Positions 35,337 through 44,448 of a stretch of 64,000 bases of DNA are shown here, in pieces. The stretch lies in assembly GCA_910578185.1 (NCBI GenBank), contig CAJTPN010000004.1, positions 71,483-135,482 of the forward strand, given 5' to 3'. Numbering within the stretch: the stretch's first letter is position 1; every line of letters starts with the position of its first letter. Origin of the DNA: an uncultured Acetatifactor sp. (lineage in GTDB: Bacteria > Bacillota > Clostridia > Lachnospirales > Lachnospiraceae). The notes under the pieces were generated by a model. It searched no databases. It saw only the letters and a list, made by a program, of their open reading frames with translations, and had not been told where the DNA came from. The position numbers and the translations under genes were made by a program.

Positions 35337-35670
35337 ACAGGCAGTTGGGAGAGCCAATCTTTGACCCGTGCGGCGGTTGCATGAAAATAGTACATGGCGT
35401 CATGAATGGCGGAAGGACCCATGTGCGTAAAGTATCGACGAGCCATTTCAAGCTAAGCCTGTCGCTCCGGCGTAAGCACCCACTTATCACGCCGATTCCA
35501 AAATGTATTTCCACGCCAATCATTACGCAGATAATCCTGCCCATTATTACAATGAATAAATAGGGGTAGATCTTAATATTCTGAGCACCTTATTTTCAGC
35601 GAGTGCATAGCGTTTGCCATAAATTGTGCTTGAACACCGCAAAGATCGCGGAGTACCGTCATTTTAGTCA
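35326..35670 (-). pseudogene. AlkZ-like winged-helix DNA glycosylase remnant
   Basis: A start at 35670 reads MTKMTVLRDLCGVQAQFMAN then MHSLKIRC and stops. After a gap, another frame gives YLRNDWRGNTFWNRRDKW, an in-frame stop, then LEMARRYFTHMGPSAIHDAM and ARVKDWLSQLP. These blocks are the N-terminal GVQAQ-type and central RYF-x-x-xGP-x-x-x-x-D motifs of HTH_42/AlkZ proteins, which remove alkylated or crosslinked bases. More than half the gene is deleted. Confidence 0.65.
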
Positions 35671-35679
35671 TTTCCTCTT

Positions 35680-36918
35680 TTATTCGCAAATGTGTGTTTT
35701 TAGTTCTTTTTCCAACACATTTGCAAAACGCTGTATTGGCTCTGCAAGCGTTTCTGCGTAGTCGAAGGTCTCTTTATTGTCCTTATATTCCAACGGACTT
35801 CTGCGCGTCTTAAGCGCATATCTAAGGGCATCCGGATCGGGGCAAATGTTGTTTTCTATCGCCCATTCTGCAGCGTTAGTCTTTGCGATAAGTTTGCCGG
35901 TGCGAAGTGTATAGATGCACCGTGCTATATCCAGCATCCAACCGAACGAGTAGAAGCTACGTCCGGTGCTTTGCGCATACTTTCTGATTGTTTCGTAATG
36001 GTGCTTCACATCGGCGTACAGCTCGTGAAAAGCGGGATACTTCAGTTCTTTTCGTATATCCCTTCCATACAAAAGAACGCTGCTCTCGGTCAGTTCTGCC
36101 ATACCGAAGCTGTCAAACGCATAACTATCTGTGATTCGTTCGCCGCTTGTGCCCCAATAAACAACTCGGTCGGTTTTCTTCAAGAAGAACGCATCCAGGG
36201 TGAGCATCCCACCTTCAAAGGAACGATAATAGGGATTTCCCGGCTCATCCGCAAGCATAGCTTGGCGAAGTCTAACGAGCATTTTTGCCTGTTCCTCGGT
36301 CATTTGCTTGCTTGTCAATACAAGAATATCAAGATCGCTCCATCCCAATCTGAAATCATTCAGAACAGACGAGCCATACATATAAATTGACGGTTCACAA
36401 TCCGAGAGAATACTGCTGATTTCACGAACCATCGTATTGATAGCAAGCTGCCGATCTTTTCGCTCTGCACCGATTGGATGGAGGACAAATTTTTGATTTG
36501 GGTAATCAAATTCCTCTATAAGTTCATCTGCTACAAAACCATATTTTTCATACAATGCTCTTGGTGCGGGTCCTTTTTCATCATCTGCACGGAATGTAGA
36601 AACAGATATTTCTTGTGTTCTATCTAACTTGCTCAGCGCTTCATCCATGAGCATTGATGCTACACCACGGCGACGGTATTCGGGTGCAACGGCAAGACAG
36701 CAGATCATATTGTGTCCTTGTGAGAACAGCATAACACCGGCAATCTCGTTTTCATCTTTTACACCAATAGCTTGTCGCTTTCCCATGAATTTGAGGACGG
36801 TGGCTCGATGCTCGTGTCGCTTTTTCTGTGTTTCCAAACCGGGAAAATTCCATCGAACCTGCGTTACAAGGCTCATCCATTTTTCAATATCTTCGGGTAC
36901 TCCATAAAAGAGTTGCAC
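35680..36918 (-). CDS. GNAT acetyltransferase - nucleotidyltransferase fusion
   Basis: A 412-residue bifunctional-looking protein. Residues 1-150 are a GNAT domain with the acetyl-CoA loop VAPEYRRRGVASMLMDEAL and LYEKYGFVADEL. Residues ~160-410 are a nucleotidyltransferase of the aminoglycoside ANT(9)/DUF4111 type with SIYMYGSSVLNDFRLGWSDL holding the GS...D-x-D metal site, then a helical domain (FYSFGWMLDIARCIYTLRTG) as in ANT enzymes. Such a fusion could acetylate and adenylylate one drug or metabolite, but activity on aminoglycosides is not shown. All visible catalytic motifs are intact, unlike the surrounding broken genes. Confidence 0.85.
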   Translation of the reverse strand: MQLFYGVPEDIEKWMSLVTQVRWNFPGLETQKKRHEHRATVLKFMGKRQAIGVKDENEIAGVMLFSQGHNMICCLAVAPEYRRRGVASMLMDEALSKLDRTQEISVSTFRADDEKGPAPRALYEKYGFVADELIEEFDYPNQKFVLHPIGAERKDRQLAINTMVREISSILSDCEPSIYMYGSSVLNDFRLGWSDLDILVLTSKQMTEEQAKMLVRLRQAMLADEPGNPYYRSFEGGMLTLDAFFLKKTDRVVYWGTSGERITDSYAFDSFGMAELTESSVLLYGRDIRKELKYPAFHELYADVKHHYETIRKYAQSTGRSFYSFGWMLDIARCIYTLRTGKLIAKTNAAEWAIENNICPDPDALRYALKTRRSPLEYKDNKETFDYAETLAEPIQRFANVLEKELKTHICE

Positions 36919-37129
36919 AGCATTTCGCCTCCGTTCATAAATTCATTTGTTATCAAAGCAATCGCTTTACCCATGGATATAAAAATCCATAATAATTATA
37001 GCACAAAAATGTTTAATTTTCTACCGTTTTCTAGAATTAACAAGTTTCAATTCCCGTGCATTTTCTCCTTAGGCTTCTTCCCACTTGTCAGCTTTGTCCC
37101 AATACTCGACATAATCCGCTTCCTTCTCC

Positions 37130-38758
37130 CTATACGGCTTCATAGGAAAACCATAAAAATACCGCCTCACCCACACCCGGCCCGTCCTCGTCCGATACGG
37201 CATACATTCCTGCCGTGCATCCTACAAAGCCGCCCGCAACCTCCGTGGACAAAGAATGGATGTCAATCCCCTCTGCCAGCAAACTCTGCTCCTCTCCCAT
37301 CCCGACATAGACAGATGCTTTCAATCCTTCCACTAAAATAGAGAGGACAAATTCCGATCCGTTCAAATATCCTGAACAATCTGTTCGGGAGATGCAATAA
37401 TCCTGACCCTTTTCACACAGATATACAACAGCGCCACTCCTGTCTGCCTCCACCCGCAAATGGTATTCATTGCTCTGAACCAATGCGATGCCTGACCGGA
37501 TATCCCCGCCCAGACTCTCTGTCCCAAGCGCCGCCTGAATCCGAAAACGGTGATGTTGCTGCCGAATCCCAATATAGGACGGACTGCCCTGCTCCTTCAG
37601 GGTGACCTTCTGTCCCTTCAGGCACAATCCCTGCCCAGGCTCCAGGCGGTACATTCCCTGCGGACAGCTGCGCAGGAACAGAAATTCATCCCCCAGCCCT
37701 GTCTGCTTCTTAAAATCATACACCCGGCTGCTTCCGGGAAACGCATTGCGCGGAAGCCCTTCCGCCTCCCTGCGGTTGGTATAGGATTTCGGGTCTGTCA
37801 ACGGATTCCACTCCTTCAGCCATACTCTTACCTCATCGGTCAGGACTCCAGACCCTGGATTTACCACCGGCCATCCATCCTCCCAGTCCACTTTTGCCAA
37901 AAATGTCTCCCTCCCCATGGTGGTATAACCGTCCAGGGGCCGCACGGCCAGCATCACCATATACCATTCGCCGGCAGAAGTTTCCACGAAATCCCCATGT
38001 CCCACATACTGAATCGGATATGTCTTGCCCAAATGCCTGTGGGTAAGAATCGGGTTTCGGAAATTATTCTCATAGGGGCCGAAAACTTCCCTGCTCCTAC
38101 AAACAGTTACCGCATGATAAGGTCCTGTCCCTCCTTCCGCATGAAGGATATAATAATACCCGTCTTTTTTATAAAGATGGGGGCCTTCCGGCCAGATGAT
38201 ATCCCGCATGGCTCCGTTCCACACATCCCTTGGCTCCCCCACTAGCCTCATATGCTCTATATCCAGTTCCTGAATCCAGATGTACCAGTCCCCGTCATAC
38301 CTGCATCCTTTGGAATTCTGGCGCGTACCGATATAATAACAGGTTCCGTCCTCATCAAAAAACAGACTCGGATCGATTCCCTGGGCTCCCTGGATATAGT
38401 GAGGCTCAGACCATGGACCTGTCGGATTCTGCGCGGTCACAATAAAATTGCCTCCATAAGATACATTTGTACAGATTACATAGTAGACTCCCTTATAAAA
38501 ACGTATAGTGGGGGCAAACAACCCCTGGGAATGCCCGCACCCATCCAGGGGAAGCTGGGTGTGCCTGTCCATCACATTCCCCACCTGCTCCCAGTGGGCC
38601 AAATCCCTGCTGTGCATCACAGGCAGTCCCGGAAAATACGCAAAGCTTGAATGAATCAGATAGAAGTCCTCCCCTGCGGCGCAGATGGAAGGATCCGGGT
38701 AAAAACCGGGTATAATTGGGTTGTAGGCGACGACTTTTGCCGTTTCCTGGTTTCTCAT
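37130..38758 (-). CDS. Glycoside hydrolase family 43 beta-xylosidase/arabinofuranosidase
   Basis: A 542-residue GH43 enzyme. The general base Asp lies in NPIIPGFYPDPSIC, the pKa-modulating Asp in GIDPSLFFDEDGTCYY, and the acid Glu in WPEGPHLYKKDGYYYI. A C-terminal beta sandwich starts near residue 350 (LGDEFLFLRSCPQGMYRLEP, YIGIRQQHHRFRIQ), as in GH43 subfamily 10/11-type beta-xylosidases. There is no signal peptide, so it acts on imported xylo- or arabino-oligosaccharides. The ATG at 38758 has GGAGG eight bases upstream. The AraC regulator is divergent, with the shared control region 38759-38956. Confidence 0.93.
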   Translation of the reverse strand: MRNQETAKVVAYNPIIPGFYPDPSICAAGEDFYLIHSSFAYFPGLPVMHSRDLAHWEQVGNVMDRHTQLPLDGCGHSQGLFAPTIRFYKGVYYVICTNVSYGGNFIVTAQNPTGPWSEPHYIQGAQGIDPSLFFDEDGTCYYIGTRQNSKGCRYDGDWYIWIQELDIEHMRLVGEPRDVWNGAMRDIIWPEGPHLYKKDGYYYILHAEGGTGPYHAVTVCRSREVFGPYENNFRNPILTHRHLGKTYPIQYVGHGDFVETSAGEWYMVMLAVRPLDGYTTMGRETFLAKVDWEDGWPVVNPGSGVLTDEVRVWLKEWNPLTDPKSYTNRREAEGLPRNAFPGSSRVYDFKKQTGLGDEFLFLRSCPQGMYRLEPGQGLCLKGQKVTLKEQGSPSYIGIRQQHHRFRIQAALGTESLGGDIRSGIALVQSNEYHLRVEADRSGAVVYLCEKGQDYCISRTDCSGYLNGSEFVLSILVEGLKASVYVGMGEEQSLLAEGIDIHSLSTEVAGGFVGCTAGMYAVSDEDGPGVGEAVFLWFSYEAV

Positions 38759-38956
38759 CTTATTACCTCCGTTACTCTATTTATCCTCAGTCAATCGGCA
38801 CACCAAACATCAGCGTACCTGGAACTGCATATATGCAGTCAGTCAGACGCTGTTTATTCTGAAACTGCCGACAGATTCCTGAACTGGCTAAAATATTTCC
38901 AGTTGTCTTTTTTGTTCATTATGATATAATGGCCTTATTCCAGAAAGGAGCCACAC

Positions 38957-39892
38957 ATGAAATCCTCATTGCCAGACCAGATACAGGTTGACTACCATAA
39001 AGCCAACAGTGACAACAACGGGCACCGAAACGTCACCGGAAGCCAGGAAACCGTCCAATACCCGGACAGCTCCTCTGTGCGCATCTGGTATAACCAGGAG
39101 ACCATTCCGTATGATTTCCACTGGCATACAGCTCTTGAAATCATCATGCCCGTAGAAAATTATTATGATGTGGAGACCCAACAAGCTTCTTATCACATAA
39201 ATCCTGATGAAATTCTTCTGATTCCCCCTATGGAAATGCATCGCCTGATTGCACCCGAAAGCGGCGTTCGGTTTATTTATCTTTTTGATACTACACTGGT
39301 TGATAAACTAAGGGGTTTTTCCAATATCCTCCCACGCCTTGGGCATTTCGTCCTGATAAGCCGCAGCCGGTACGCCACTGTCTATGAGGACATCCGCGCT
39401 GCCCTTACCCAGATGCGAAATGAGTATTTTAAGGAAAACCAATATGCGGAACTCAGTATCTTCTCTCTACTGCTGACCATTTATGCCAAACTCGGATATT
39501 ACTCAATAGAGAAAGAACAATTTCCAAGCCGTCATCCGTTAATGCAAAAAGAATATACGAAAAAATTTAACGAGGTACTGTCTTACATCGATGCTCACTA
39601 TGCTGACAATCTTGCTTTGGATGATATGGCAGATTTTGTAGGATTCAGCAAGTTTTATTTCTGCCGCCTGTTTAGGCAATATACAGGCCTGACCTTTAAG
39701 GATTATCTGAATTTCCGCCGTCTGAAGGTTGCCGAAGAACTCCTTGCCGACCGCACTCTCTCCATAACAGATATCTCACAGCGGGCAGGCTTCAGCAATA
39801 TTTCTACATTTAACCGGCTCTTTAAAACAGCCAGGCAATGCACTCCCAGCGACTACCGCTCCAAATATGCCGGAAACCTATTTTCTAAATAA
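38957..39892 (+). CDS. AraC-family regulator of the xylan locus
   Basis: A 311-residue protein with an N-terminal cupin sensor (PYDFHWHTALEIIMPVENYY, DEILLIPPMEMHRL) and a C-terminal pair of HTH motifs (ALDDMADFVGFSKFYFCRLF, ITDISQRAGFSNISTFNRLF, then CTPSDYRSKY). The ATG at 38957 has AAAGGAG seven bases upstream. It is divergent from the GH43 gene and convergent with GH3, which it overlaps by 8 bp, so it most likely activates both glycosidase genes in response to a xylan-derived sugar (inference from position). Confidence 0.92.
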   Translation: MKSSLPDQIQVDYHKANSDNNGHRNVTGSQETVQYPDSSSVRIWYNQETIPYDFHWHTALEIIMPVENYYDVETQQASYHINPDEILLIPPMEMHRLIAPESGVRFIYLFDTTLVDKLRGFSNILPRLGHFVLISRSRYATVYEDIRAALTQMRNEYFKENQYAELSIFSLLLTIYAKLGYYSIEKEQFPSRHPLMQKEYTKKFNEVLSYIDAHYADNLALDDMADFVGFSKFYFCRLFRQYTGLTFKDYLNFRRLKVAEELLADRTLSITDISQRAGFSNISTFNRLFKTARQCTPSDYRSKYAGNLFSK

Positions 39893-42089
39893 GCTTTCCT
39901 CCCGCGGCTGCCAGGAATCCAATGCTCTCTTTCCCTGTCAGTTCCCTGGTTCTTGCTTCAGGCTGACCCAGGCCCACGCTGACCAGGAAGCGTCCGCAGC
40001 CTTTGTTTTTCCTACCCTGCTTATCTATGACCATAAAATGTTCTCTTCCTATGTTGACCGCCACCGTTTTACGCTCTCCTCCAGATAGAAATACTCTCCG
40101 AAAGGCACTGAGGGCTGCATTCGGTGCCGCGTCTTCGTGATCTAAGCACTTGACATATACCTGAACCACCTCGCCTGTTGCCACATGGCTGCGATTGAAA
40201 ACCGTAACCCTTATTTCAACTTCCTCAGGGGGATTTGTGTCCATTGTTCCATTGTCCTGCCCAATTACATCCCCGATTTCCATTATTTCACTTTCCCCGG
40301 CAGCTGCCCCGGCTTTCCAAACACACCCACCGTATTCTACGCTTTCCACAGCCACGTCCCCATAGGTCAGACCATATCCGAAAGGATACAGCGGCGTCCC
40401 CTGAAAATACCGGTAGGTTCTTCCTTTCATGGAATAATCATCAAACTCTGGCAGTTCTTCCACGCTGTTGTAAAAGGTCACCGGCAACTTACCAGAGGGA
40501 GAAATCTCCCCAAACAGCACCTGCGCAATGGTCTTTCCTCCTCTGGCCCCAGGATACCAAACCTGCATCACAGCATCCGCATGCTCCTGGAAATACCTTA
40601 AATCCATGGCGCTTCCAGTCATATTTAACACTACAACCGGCTTTCCTTCCCGTATGACTGCCTCTGCCAGCTCCCGCTGTACCTGAGGAAGCTGCAAATC
40701 TAGCTTGTCACCGGAAGCGTAACTGTTCCCGGTGTCCCCTTCCTCCCCCTCCAGAGTTTCATCCAGTCCCAGGCATAGGATGACCACATCGCTGTGCCGC
40801 GCCACACTGACTGCCTCGCTGATCCGATCCTGCCTCCACGCCAAGCTCTCCACCTTATCCCGGAACAGGTGACAGCCTTCGGAATAATAAACCCTTGTAC
40901 CCTCCGGCACATAGTCCTGTATTCCCTCCAATACTGTGATATACCTGGAGGAAGTACCATGATAATTGCCTACCAGCGCAGCACGGCTGTCGGCATTTGG
41001 CCCGATCACACCCACCGCTCTTATCACTTTTCTGTCCAGAGGCAGCACGCCGTTGTTCTTCAGCAGTACCAGGGTCTCTGCCGTAGCACGGGCGGCAAGC
41101 TGGAGATGCTCCGCGCACTCCACCTTGTCAAAGCTGATTTTATCGTATTCTGTCTCATCAAACAGTCCTAGCAGAAACCTTGTGGTAAACAGCCTCACTG
41201 CCGCTTTCCTTATCTCCTCCTCCGTCACCAATCCATCCTGACACGCCTTCAGCAGATACAGATAGGTATTGCCGCAGTTCACATCGCAACCGCTTTTTAA
41301 TGCCAGCGCCGCTGACTCCACCGCCGTATCCGTCACCATATGGTTCTCATGGAAATCCCGGATTGCCCAGCAGTCGGAAACATAATGTCCCTGAAATCCC
41401 CATTCTCCTCTCAGGATATCCTGCATCAGCGTTTTACTTCCACAGCAGGGTTCCCCGTTTGTCCTGTTATAAGCTCCCATGACCGCTTCCACTTCCGCCT
41501 CTTTTACCAGCTTCTCAAAGGCAGGCAGATAAGTCTCGTAGAGATCCTTGCGGGATACCCGGGCGTCAAAATGATGTCTCTCCGCCTCCGGCCCGGAGTG
41601 GACTGCAAAATGCTTTGCACATGCCGCCGCCAGCATATATTCCCCATTCCCCTGCATTCCTTTTACATAAGCGGTTCCCAGTTCTCCGGTAAGGTACGGA
41701 TCCTCTCCATAAGTTTCATGCCCCCTGCCCCATCTGGGATCCCTGAAAATATTCACATTCGGCGACCAGAAGGTCAGCCCTTTATAAATGTCCCTGTCTC
41801 CCTGAGCGCTGGCAGCATTGTATTTTCCTCGCCCTTCCACAGCGATGACATGCCCCATTTCTTCCACCAGTTCCAAGTCAAATGCCGCCGCCATACCGAT
41901 GGCCTGTGGGAAGCTTGTGGCTGTGCCTGCCCGCGCCACGCCATGCAGCCCCTCGTTCCACCAGTTGTATGCCGGGATTCCCAGACGCTTGATGGCCGGA
42001 GCATCATAGCGCAGCTGACCTGCCTGCTCCTCCAATGTCATTTTCCCAACCAGTTCTTCCGCTTTCTCCCTTGCTTCTTTTCTGTCCAC
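39885..42089 (-). CDS. Glycoside hydrolase family 3 beta-xylosidase-like enzyme
   Basis: A ~734-residue GH3 enzyme. The N-terminal barrel has YNWWNEGLHGVARAGTATSF and the nucleophile Asp in GHYVSDCWAIRDFHENH; the second domain includes GPNADSRAALVGNYHGTSS and GLDETLEGEEGDTG; a fibronectin-III-like domain ends the protein. The GLHG and SDCWAI forms resemble bacterial and plant beta-xylosidases. No signal peptide. The GTG at 42089 has AGAGG six bases upstream, whereas in-frame ATGs further up have none. It overlaps the AraC gene tail-to-tail by 8 bp and probably splits xylo-oligosaccharides together with GH43. Confidence 0.92.
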   Translation of the reverse strand: MDRKEAREKAEELVGKMTLEEQAGQLRYDAPAIKRLGIPAYNWWNEGLHGVARAGTATSFPQAIGMAAAFDLELVEEMGHVIAVEGRGKYNAASAQGDRDIYKGLTFWSPNVNIFRDPRWGRGHETYGEDPYLTGELGTAYVKGMQGNGEYMLAAACAKHFAVHSGPEAERHHFDARVSRKDLYETYLPAFEKLVKEAEVEAVMGAYNRTNGEPCCGSKTLMQDILRGEWGFQGHYVSDCWAIRDFHENHMVTDTAVESAALALKSGCDVNCGNTYLYLLKACQDGLVTEEEIRKAAVRLFTTRFLLGLFDETEYDKISFDKVECAEHLQLAARATAETLVLLKNNGVLPLDRKVIRAVGVIGPNADSRAALVGNYHGTSSRYITVLEGIQDYVPEGTRVYYSEGCHLFRDKVESLAWRQDRISEAVSVARHSDVVILCLGLDETLEGEEGDTGNSYASGDKLDLQLPQVQRELAEAVIREGKPVVVLNMTGSAMDLRYFQEHADAVMQVWYPGARGGKTIAQVLFGEISPSGKLPVTFYNSVEELPEFDDYSMKGRTYRYFQGTPLYPFGYGLTYGDVAVESVEYGGCVWKAGAAAGESEIMEIGDVIGQDNGTMDTNPPEEVEIRVTVFNRSHVATGEVVQVYVKCLDHEDAAPNAALSAFRRVFLSGGERKTVAVNIGREHFMVIDKQGRKNKGCGRFLVSVGLGQPEARTRELTGKESIGFLAAAGGKLI

Positions 42090-42668
42090 GTCTATCCTCT
42101 TTCCCTTTCTTCCGCCCGGAAATCTCATTCCATTCAGCCACTGCACTGAGAATACTGTCTTTTCCCGGCCGCGAATCTAATGTCTGTCAGGGCTGGAAGC
42201 TTATTCTCTTCCAGTGTATCCTCTTCCCTAGTACCAGTTCGCCCATCCGTCACCTTTACAATCCTTGCGGCAATTTCTTCCAAGCTCCCCTGATTCTCTG
42301 CCCTGAATATGATACTTTACACAAGCATTATAAAATACTGTTTTCAAAACTGCTATTCATTCCATGCGAAATATTATGCAAATATTGCTCACTTTAGTTT
42401 GACTTGTGTAATGACAGTCAAACCTTTGCAAAACAGCCGTTCCTAATTTGGAGGGCGGCTGTTTTCATTAAAAGACGGTGACTTTTCCTTTTCAAAAGAA
42501 AATGTATGGGGTTCTTGTATTGTTTATATCCCCGGCGGCCTGCTCAGAAATGTTCTCCATGGCCTAGGGTTCCGGCGCAGGTGTTAATTCACCGTCATTC
42601 TTTTCCTTGCATTGATGAGGTTTGGGGATTATACTATTGCTACGACATCCGGTAGTGGAGGCGATGCG
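42090..42668. other. Divergent control region between GH3 and BceRSAB
   Basis: No intact gene. A minus-strand frame at 42170-42310 reads IAARIVKVTDGRTGTREED and LPALTDIRFAAGKRQ, possibly a remnant, without a start. An inverted repeat GTTTGACT...AGTCAAAC lies at 42400-42427. A hairpin AAACAGCCG...CGGCTGTTT with a TTTTC tail lies at 42431-42466. At 42564-42575 CTAGGGTTCCGG resembles part of a guanidine-I riboswitch core but the rest of that fold is not seen. Confidence 0.4.
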
Positions 42669-43337
42669 ATGAAGTCAAAAATACTTGTAATTGAAGATGA
42701 TCCCGTAATACAGGCAGAGCTTATAACGCTTCTGAATGGAAACGGCTATAAAGCATCGGCAGTCACGGACTTTTCTGCCACGATTCAAACCATTAAATCT
42801 GTCCAGCCGCATTTAATTTTGTTGGATATAAAGCTGCCACAAACCAATGGCTTTACTCTTTGTTCGCAGATACGCAGTTTCTCCAACATACCAATTATCT
42901 TTGTGACAAGCTGTACCACAGATATGGATGAACTGAACAGTATCATGTTGGGCGGTGATGCCTTTATCACAAAGCCCTATAATACGGCGATCCTGCTGGC
43001 AAGAATCGCATCCCTGTTGAAACGTGCCTATCCCACGAAGGCGCAGACCAGCTTAGCATATCAGGGAACCATTTTGCACCTGGACAGCAGCAGGATTGAG
43101 TATGCGGGACAGCAGGCCGATTTGACAAAGAATGAACTGAAAATTTTATGCTATCTGTTCAAACACGCAGGAGTGATCTGCGCCCGTGCCGACATCGTGG
43201 AATACCTATGGGATAATCAGGTTTATATAGATGATAACGCTTTGAGCGTCAACATAAATCGTATCCGTGAGAAGCTGGCGTCCATTGGTCTGACGGATTT
43301 TATCAAGACAAAACATCGGCAGGGGTACACTCTATGA
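42669..43337 (+). CDS. OmpR-family response regulator, BceR-like
   Basis: A 222-residue response regulator. The receiver has the acidic pocket EDD at 8-10, the phosphoacceptor Asp in LILLDIKLPQTNGF, and the conserved Lys in DAFITKPYN. The C-terminal winged helix ends VNINRIREKLASIGLTDFIK and TKHRQGYTL. The ATG at 42669 has GGAGG seven bases upstream; a longer frame from 42612 is not needed. It overlaps the kinase gene by 4 bp (ATGA). With kinase, ATPase and permease it makes the standard BceRSAB order; the predicted operator lies at 44366-44379. Confidence 0.93.
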   Translation: MKSKILVIEDDPVIQAELITLLNGNGYKASAVTDFSATIQTIKSVQPHLILLDIKLPQTNGFTLCSQIRSFSNIPIIFVTSCTTDMDELNSIMLGGDAFITKPYNTAILLARIASLLKRAYPTKAQTSLAYQGTILHLDSSRIEYAGQQADLTKNELKILCYLFKHAGVICARADIVEYLWDNQVYIDDNALSVNINRIREKLASIGLTDFIKTKHRQGYTL

Positions 43338-44350
43338 ATGGAAAAGCATATTGGAAACGGAAACTCCTGCTTTTGTTCCTGCATTTCCTCTGCATGATTG
43401 CGCTGACACTGTTCCTGCGAGCGAGCGGAAACAGCTTTGATAGCATCGCTCTCATTTTAACAGTTTGGCTCGTTGTTTTAGTCGGCTATCTGTGGAAGTC
43501 CTATCGTAATCGAAAATCAGAACTGAACAAACTGCTGGCTTTAGCAGAGCAGTTAGAGGAACGCTATCTGATTGCCGAAGTTATGGAAAGGCCGGAACGT
43601 GCTGACGATCAGGTGTATTATCAGATTTTAAAAATGGCCGGGAAATCCATGCTGGAGCAGATCGGCGCGGTCAAGCGGGAACGCACCGAATACAAAGACC
43701 ATATTGAACAGTGGGTGCATGAGATCAAAACACCCATCACCGCCATGAAACTTCTTTGTGAAAATCATCGTTCCAACCTTACAAAAGAACTGTTGGTGGA
43801 AATTGAAAAAACAAATCGCTTTACAGAGCAGGCTCTTTACTACGCCCGGAGCGAACATACGGAAAAGGACTATTCTGTACGGGAAATTCGTTTGTTTGAT
43901 GTTGTCCATCAAGCAATCGCAGAGAACAAATATATGCTCCTGCAAAATGGCGTCAACATCGAACTGCAAGAAACAGACGATGCCGTCTATTCCGATGAAA
44001 AATGGATATGCTTTATTCTCAACCAGCTTATTGTCAATTCGGTCAAGTACCGGGGGCCACAGCCAGAAATCAAGTTCCACACTGGGCGTCGGGGGAATGA
44101 TATAGTCTTATATGTGCAGGACAACGGTATTGGCATTGACAGCAGCGATCTCCCCCGTATCTTTGAGAAGGGCTTCACCGGCAAGAACGGCAGAAGCGCC
44201 GCCCAGGACGCAACCGGCATCGGCCTTTATCTGTGTAAGCGACTGTGCGATAAGCTGGACATTGGGCTGTGCGCCGATTCCGCAGGGCAAGGCACAACGA
44301 TTCAGCTTTCTTTCCATGTCAATGACTTTATTCATCAGGTGCAGGACTGA
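43334..44350 (+). CDS. Intramembrane-sensing histidine kinase, BceS-like
   Basis: A 338-residue kinase with two membrane helices near the N-terminus (LLLLFLHFLCMIALTLFL, IALILTVWLVVLVGYLW) and almost no extracellular loop, as in BceS-type intramembrane kinases that read the state of their transporter. The phospho-acceptor His is in EQWVHEIKTPITAMKLL. The ATPase has the N-box FILNQLIVNSVKY, G1 VQDNGIGIDSSD, F-box IFEKGFTGKNGR and G2 ATGIGLYLCKRL. All motifs are complete. It should phosphorylate the upstream regulator when the BceAB transporter works on antimicrobial peptides. Confidence 0.93.
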   Translation: MNGKAYWKRKLLLLFLHFLCMIALTLFLRASGNSFDSIALILTVWLVVLVGYLWKSYRNRKSELNKLLALAEQLEERYLIAEVMERPERADDQVYYQILKMAGKSMLEQIGAVKRERTEYKDHIEQWVHEIKTPITAMKLLCENHRSNLTKELLVEIEKTNRFTEQALYYARSEHTEKDYSVREIRLFDVVHQAIAENKYMLLQNGVNIELQETDDAVYSDEKWICFILNQLIVNSVKYRGPQPEIKFHTGRRGNDIVLYVQDNGIGIDSSDLPRIFEKGFTGKNGRSAAQDATGIGLYLCKRLCDKLDIGLCADSAGQGTTIQLSFHVNDFIHQVQD

Positions 44351-44365
44351 CCGGCCCTGCACTTC

Positions 44366-44390
44366 TTACAATTCTGTAAGAGTTTTGTAA
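44366..44390 (+). promoter_or_regulatory. BceR-type operator before the ABC transporter genes
   Basis: TTACA-ATTC-TGTAA at 44366-44379 fits the TNACA-N4-TGTAA binding motif described for BceR-like regulators exactly. A further TTTTGTAAG half-site follows at 44384-44392. It lies ~70 bp before the ATG of the ATPase gene. The downstream TTGATA and TACAAT boxes are 21 bp apart, too far for good unaided use, which suits an activator-dependent promoter. Confidence 0.75.
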
Positions 44391-44448
44391 GAAAACTTGA
44401 TACAAATGGGAGCCGTTTTCGTTTACAATGGCTGTGGAGGTGAACCCC

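Noticed and set aside
34837..35544. Intact 235-residue acetyltransferase
   Set aside because: The first ~70 residues are out-of-frame AlkZ-like sequence, so the long start is not genuine.
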